Assembly (NCBI RefSeq): GCF_001083795.1
Contig: NZ_LAVK01000022.1
Coordinates: forward strand, 1-40,287
Reading direction: 5' to 3'
DNA from: Streptomyces sp. SBT349
Lineage (GTDB): Bacteria; Actinomycetota; Actinomycetes; Streptomycetales; Streptomycetaceae
DNA length: 40,287 bases
Shown: piece by piece, positions 38,415 through 40,287 of the stretch
Position numbering within the stretch: the first letter of the stretch is position 1
How the letters are laid out: every line of letters begins with the position of its first letter
The notes under the pieces: model-generated
What the model was told of the DNA's origin: nothing
What the model saw: only the letters and a program-made list of their open reading frames with translations
Database searches by the model: none
Program-made: the position numbers and the translations under genes

Positions 38415-39635
38415 GTGGACCCCTCGGCCTCGTCGCCAAGCCGCCCCCTGTGGCGCCGCCGGATCCTGTACCCGGGCGAGCCGGTGATGCGGCTCGGCCG
38501 CTGGAACGTCTCGTGGCTGCTGCCGCTGGTGCTGCTGCTCGTCATCGCGCTGGTGGACTCCAACACCGCGGGCAACGTGCGGATCATCTCCTGGATCGTG
38601 CTGGTGCCCGGCATCGCCGCCGCGCTGTGCGGGGTGGTGGTCACCTCGCTGTTCGGCGCCGCCGCCGTGGGCCTGTACGTGCTGCTCGAACAGGCCAGGC
38701 GGTACGACTACCAGCAGGGCGCGGTCGACTTCTGGCTGGTGGTGGCGGGCGGGCTGCTGGCCGTCCTCGCCTCGTGGCTGCGCGGCCGGGCCAGCGACCT
38801 CCTCAAGCGCGTGGAGGACGCGGCGGACGCCACCCGCCTCGCGGTGCTGCGCCCGATACCGCCGGGCGCGGGCGGCCTCGACTCGGCGAGCGCCTATCTC
38901 ACGGCGGACATCGCGGCGCAGGTGGGAGGCGACTTCTTCGACATCCAGCCCTCGCCGCACGGCGCCCGCGTGCTGCTCGGCGACGTCCAGGGCAAGGGGA
39001 CGTCCGCGGTGGACGCGGCGGCGGCGCTGCTGAGCGCGTTCCGCGAGCACGGGTACTACGAGCGTGACCTGGCCACGGTGGCGGAGCGGCTCGACATCAG
39101 GATGCGGCGGCACAACCGCTACACCTCGGAGCTCGGCCACCAGGAGGAGCGCTTCGCGACGGCGGTGCTGGTCGGGTTCCCGGTGGCGGACACGGGCTGG
39201 GTCGAGCTGGTCAACTTCGGGCACCCGGGCCCGCTGGCCCTCGGCGGGAGCGGCGGGGTGCGGGCGCTGCCCGAGGGCGACGGGCCGCCGCTCGGTCTGG
39301 TCGGCATCGGCGCGGGCGACGCGCGCGCGGACACCCCCCGGGTGCGGCGGGTCCCGTTCGAGACGGAGGAGACGCTGCTGCTCTTCTCGGACGGCGTGAC
39401 CGAGGCGCGCGACAAGGGGGGCACGTTCCTGCCGCTGACCGACCGGCTCACCGAGGGCCCGCTCGATCTGGCGCCGCGGGCGGTGGTGGAACGGGTCGAG
39501 CGGGCGGTGCTCGCCCACACCCGCGGCCGCCTCGGCGACGACACGGCGATCATGGCGGTGCGCAGGACGGGGCGGCCGGACATGGGCGGCTACCCCCCGA
39601 TGCCGCCGCCGGGGATCACCAGGCCCGACTCGTAG
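38415..39635 (+). CDS. Membrane-bound PP2C (SpoIIE-type) protein phosphatase
   Basis: 406 residues from GTG 38415; ATG 38487 (MRLGRWNV) is an alternative, and neither has a clear ribosome site. Three or four TM segments (NVSWLLPLVLLLVIALVD, IISWIVLVPGIAAALCGVVVTSLFGAAAVGLYVLL, FWLVVAGGLLAVLASWLRG) precede the PP2C domain: QVGGDFFDI, GDVQGKGTSAVDAAA, LLLFSDGVTEARD and GDDTAIMAVR give the metal-binding aspartates. Such enzymes dephosphorylate anti-sigma antagonists (STAS proteins) in actinomycetes. No sensor domain is seen beyond the membrane part. The 3' end overlaps a convergent response-regulator gene by 46 bases. Confidence 0.85.
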   Translation: MDPSASSPSRPLWRRRILYPGEPVMRLGRWNVSWLLPLVLLLVIALVDSNTAGNVRIISWIVLVPGIAAALCGVVVTSLFGAAAVGLYVLLEQARRYDYQQGAVDFWLVVAGGLLAVLASWLRGRASDLLKRVEDAADATRLAVLRPIPPGAGGLDSASAYLTADIAAQVGGDFFDIQPSPHGARVLLGDVQGKGTSAVDAAAALLSAFREHGYYERDLATVAERLDIRMRRHNRYTSELGHQEERFATAVLVGFPVADTGWVELVNFGHPGPLALGGSGGVRALPEGDGPPLGLVGIGAGDARADTPRVRRVPFETEETLLLFSDGVTEARDKGGTFLPLTDRLTEGPLDLAPRAVVERVERAVLAHTRGRLGDDTAIMAVRRTGRPDMGGYPPMPPPGITRPDS

Positions 39636-40287
39636 GCGAGGATCACCAGTTGGGCGCGGTCGCGGGCGGAGAGCTTGCCCATGATGCGGCTGACGTGGGT
39701 CTTCGCGGTGAGCGGGGAGAGCCGGAGGGTGTCGGCGATCTCCGTGTTGGTGAGGCCGCGCGCCACCAGGGCGAGGACCTGCCGCTCCCGGTCGGAGAGC
39801 CGGTCGAGACGCGGCGGCGCCTGGCCGGTGGCGAGGGCCTCGGGGGCGCGCAGGGCGCGGGCGATCAGGCGGGCGGTGGGGCCCGGCGAGAGCAGCGCCT
39901 CCCCGGCGGCGACGGTGCGGATGGCGTCCAGCAGCTCGGCGGGCCTGGTGTCCTTGACCAGGAAGCCGGACGCGCCGGCGCGCAGCGCCTCCACCACGTG
40001 CTCGTCGGTGTCGTAGGTGGTGAGCACCAGCACCCGCACGCCGGCCAGGTCCTCGTCGGCGGCGATGCGGCGGGTGGCCTCGATGCCGTCCAGGTCCGGC
40101 ATCCTGATGTCCATCACCACCAGGTCCGCGCGCGTGGTCCGCGCCAGCTCGACGGCCTCCCTGCCGGTCCCGGCCTGCCCGACGACGGCCATGTCCCGCG
40201 CCGAGTCGACGAGCATGGCGAACGCGGAGCGCACCAGCGTCTGGTCGTCGGCGAGGAGGACCCTGATCCCCGCCGTCCCCCCGGTCC
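39590..40287 (-). CDS. NarL/FixJ-type response regulator (5'-truncated by window edge)
   Basis: The frame is open to the right edge, so about 230 residues are visible and the start is outside. The receiver (IRVLLADDQTLVRSAFAMLV, LVVMDIRMPDLDGIEATRRI with the phospho-acceptor Asp, VLVLTTYDTDEHVVEALRAGASGFLVKDTRP) is followed by a LuxR-type helix-turn-helix (LDRLSDRERQVLALVARGLTNTEIADTLRLSPLTAKTHVSRIMGKL). The partner histidine kinase should lie to the right; targets are unknown. The stop lies inside the end of the phosphatase gene. Confidence 0.93.
   Translation of the reverse strand, partial: TGGTAGIRVLLADDQTLVRSAFAMLVDSARDMAVVGQAGTGREAVELARTTRADLVVMDIRMPDLDGIEATRRIAADEDLAGVRVLVLTTYDTDEHVVEALRAGASGFLVKDTRPAELLDAIRTVAAGEALLSPGPTARLIARALRAPEALATGQAPPRLDRLSDRERQVLALVARGLTNTEIADTLRLSPLTAKTHVSRIMGKLSARDRAQLVILAYESGLVIPGGGIGG

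Overview
The window is high-GC actinomycete chromosome, most likely Streptomyces or a close relative. Third codon positions are strongly G/C, and GTG or TTG starts and 4-base stop/start overlaps are common. The right half carries the run glyS / znuA-znuC-znuB-zur / uppS / recO, which I recall from streptomycete genomes. No rRNA, tRNA, CRISPR array, insertion sequence or phage gene was seen. Function calls come from reading motifs in the sequence; no database search was run.

Left part (1-5.9 kb): the tail of a Pro-rich protein; a Cmx-type chloramphenicol exporter behind an array of 17-bp tandem repeats; an F420-type nitroreductase-family protein divergent from a TetR regulator, with paired operator-like dyads between them; a DinB-family protein; and a secreted GH6 cellulase homologue in which the residues expected at both key catalytic aspartates are replaced. 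A DUF1963 protein and a GNAT acetyltransferase remnant follow.

Xylan block (6.0-14.3 kb): a secreted GH10 xylanase with a CBM2 is divergent from a LacI-family regulator. The regulator is followed by a sugar-binding lipoprotein, two permeases and a cytoplasmic GH3 enzyme (bxlR-bxlE-bxlF-bxlG-bxlA-like). The layout suggests that xylan is cut outside the cell, xylo-oligosaccharides are imported, and they are hydrolysed inside. TTCCGGAA-type motifs recur in both control regions.

Middle (14.4-25.2 kb): an SDR and an ArsR-type regulator; a tightly packed operon of DUF2617, a DUF4247 lipoprotein, DUF350 and a membrane-anchored aminopropyltransferase, headed by a possible 28-residue ORF; a ROK repressor divergent from two (alpha/alpha)6-type glycosidases; and an unrecognised protein.

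Right part (25.3-40.3 kb): dusB coupled to an XRE/MmyB-type regulator, divergent from a DHA2 exporter; an aldo/keto reductase with its TetR regulator and an operator-like dyad; an Uma2 remnant; glyS divergent from the zinc uptake operon, with tandem Zur-box-like sites; zur coupled to an orphan ABC ATPase; uppS and recO; then a SpoIIE-type phosphatase convergent with a NarL-type response regulator cut by the window edge.

The strongest leads are the GH6 with a rewritten active site, the DUF2617-DUF4247-DUF350-aminopropyltransferase operon with its small ORF, and the ABC ATPase coupled to zur.
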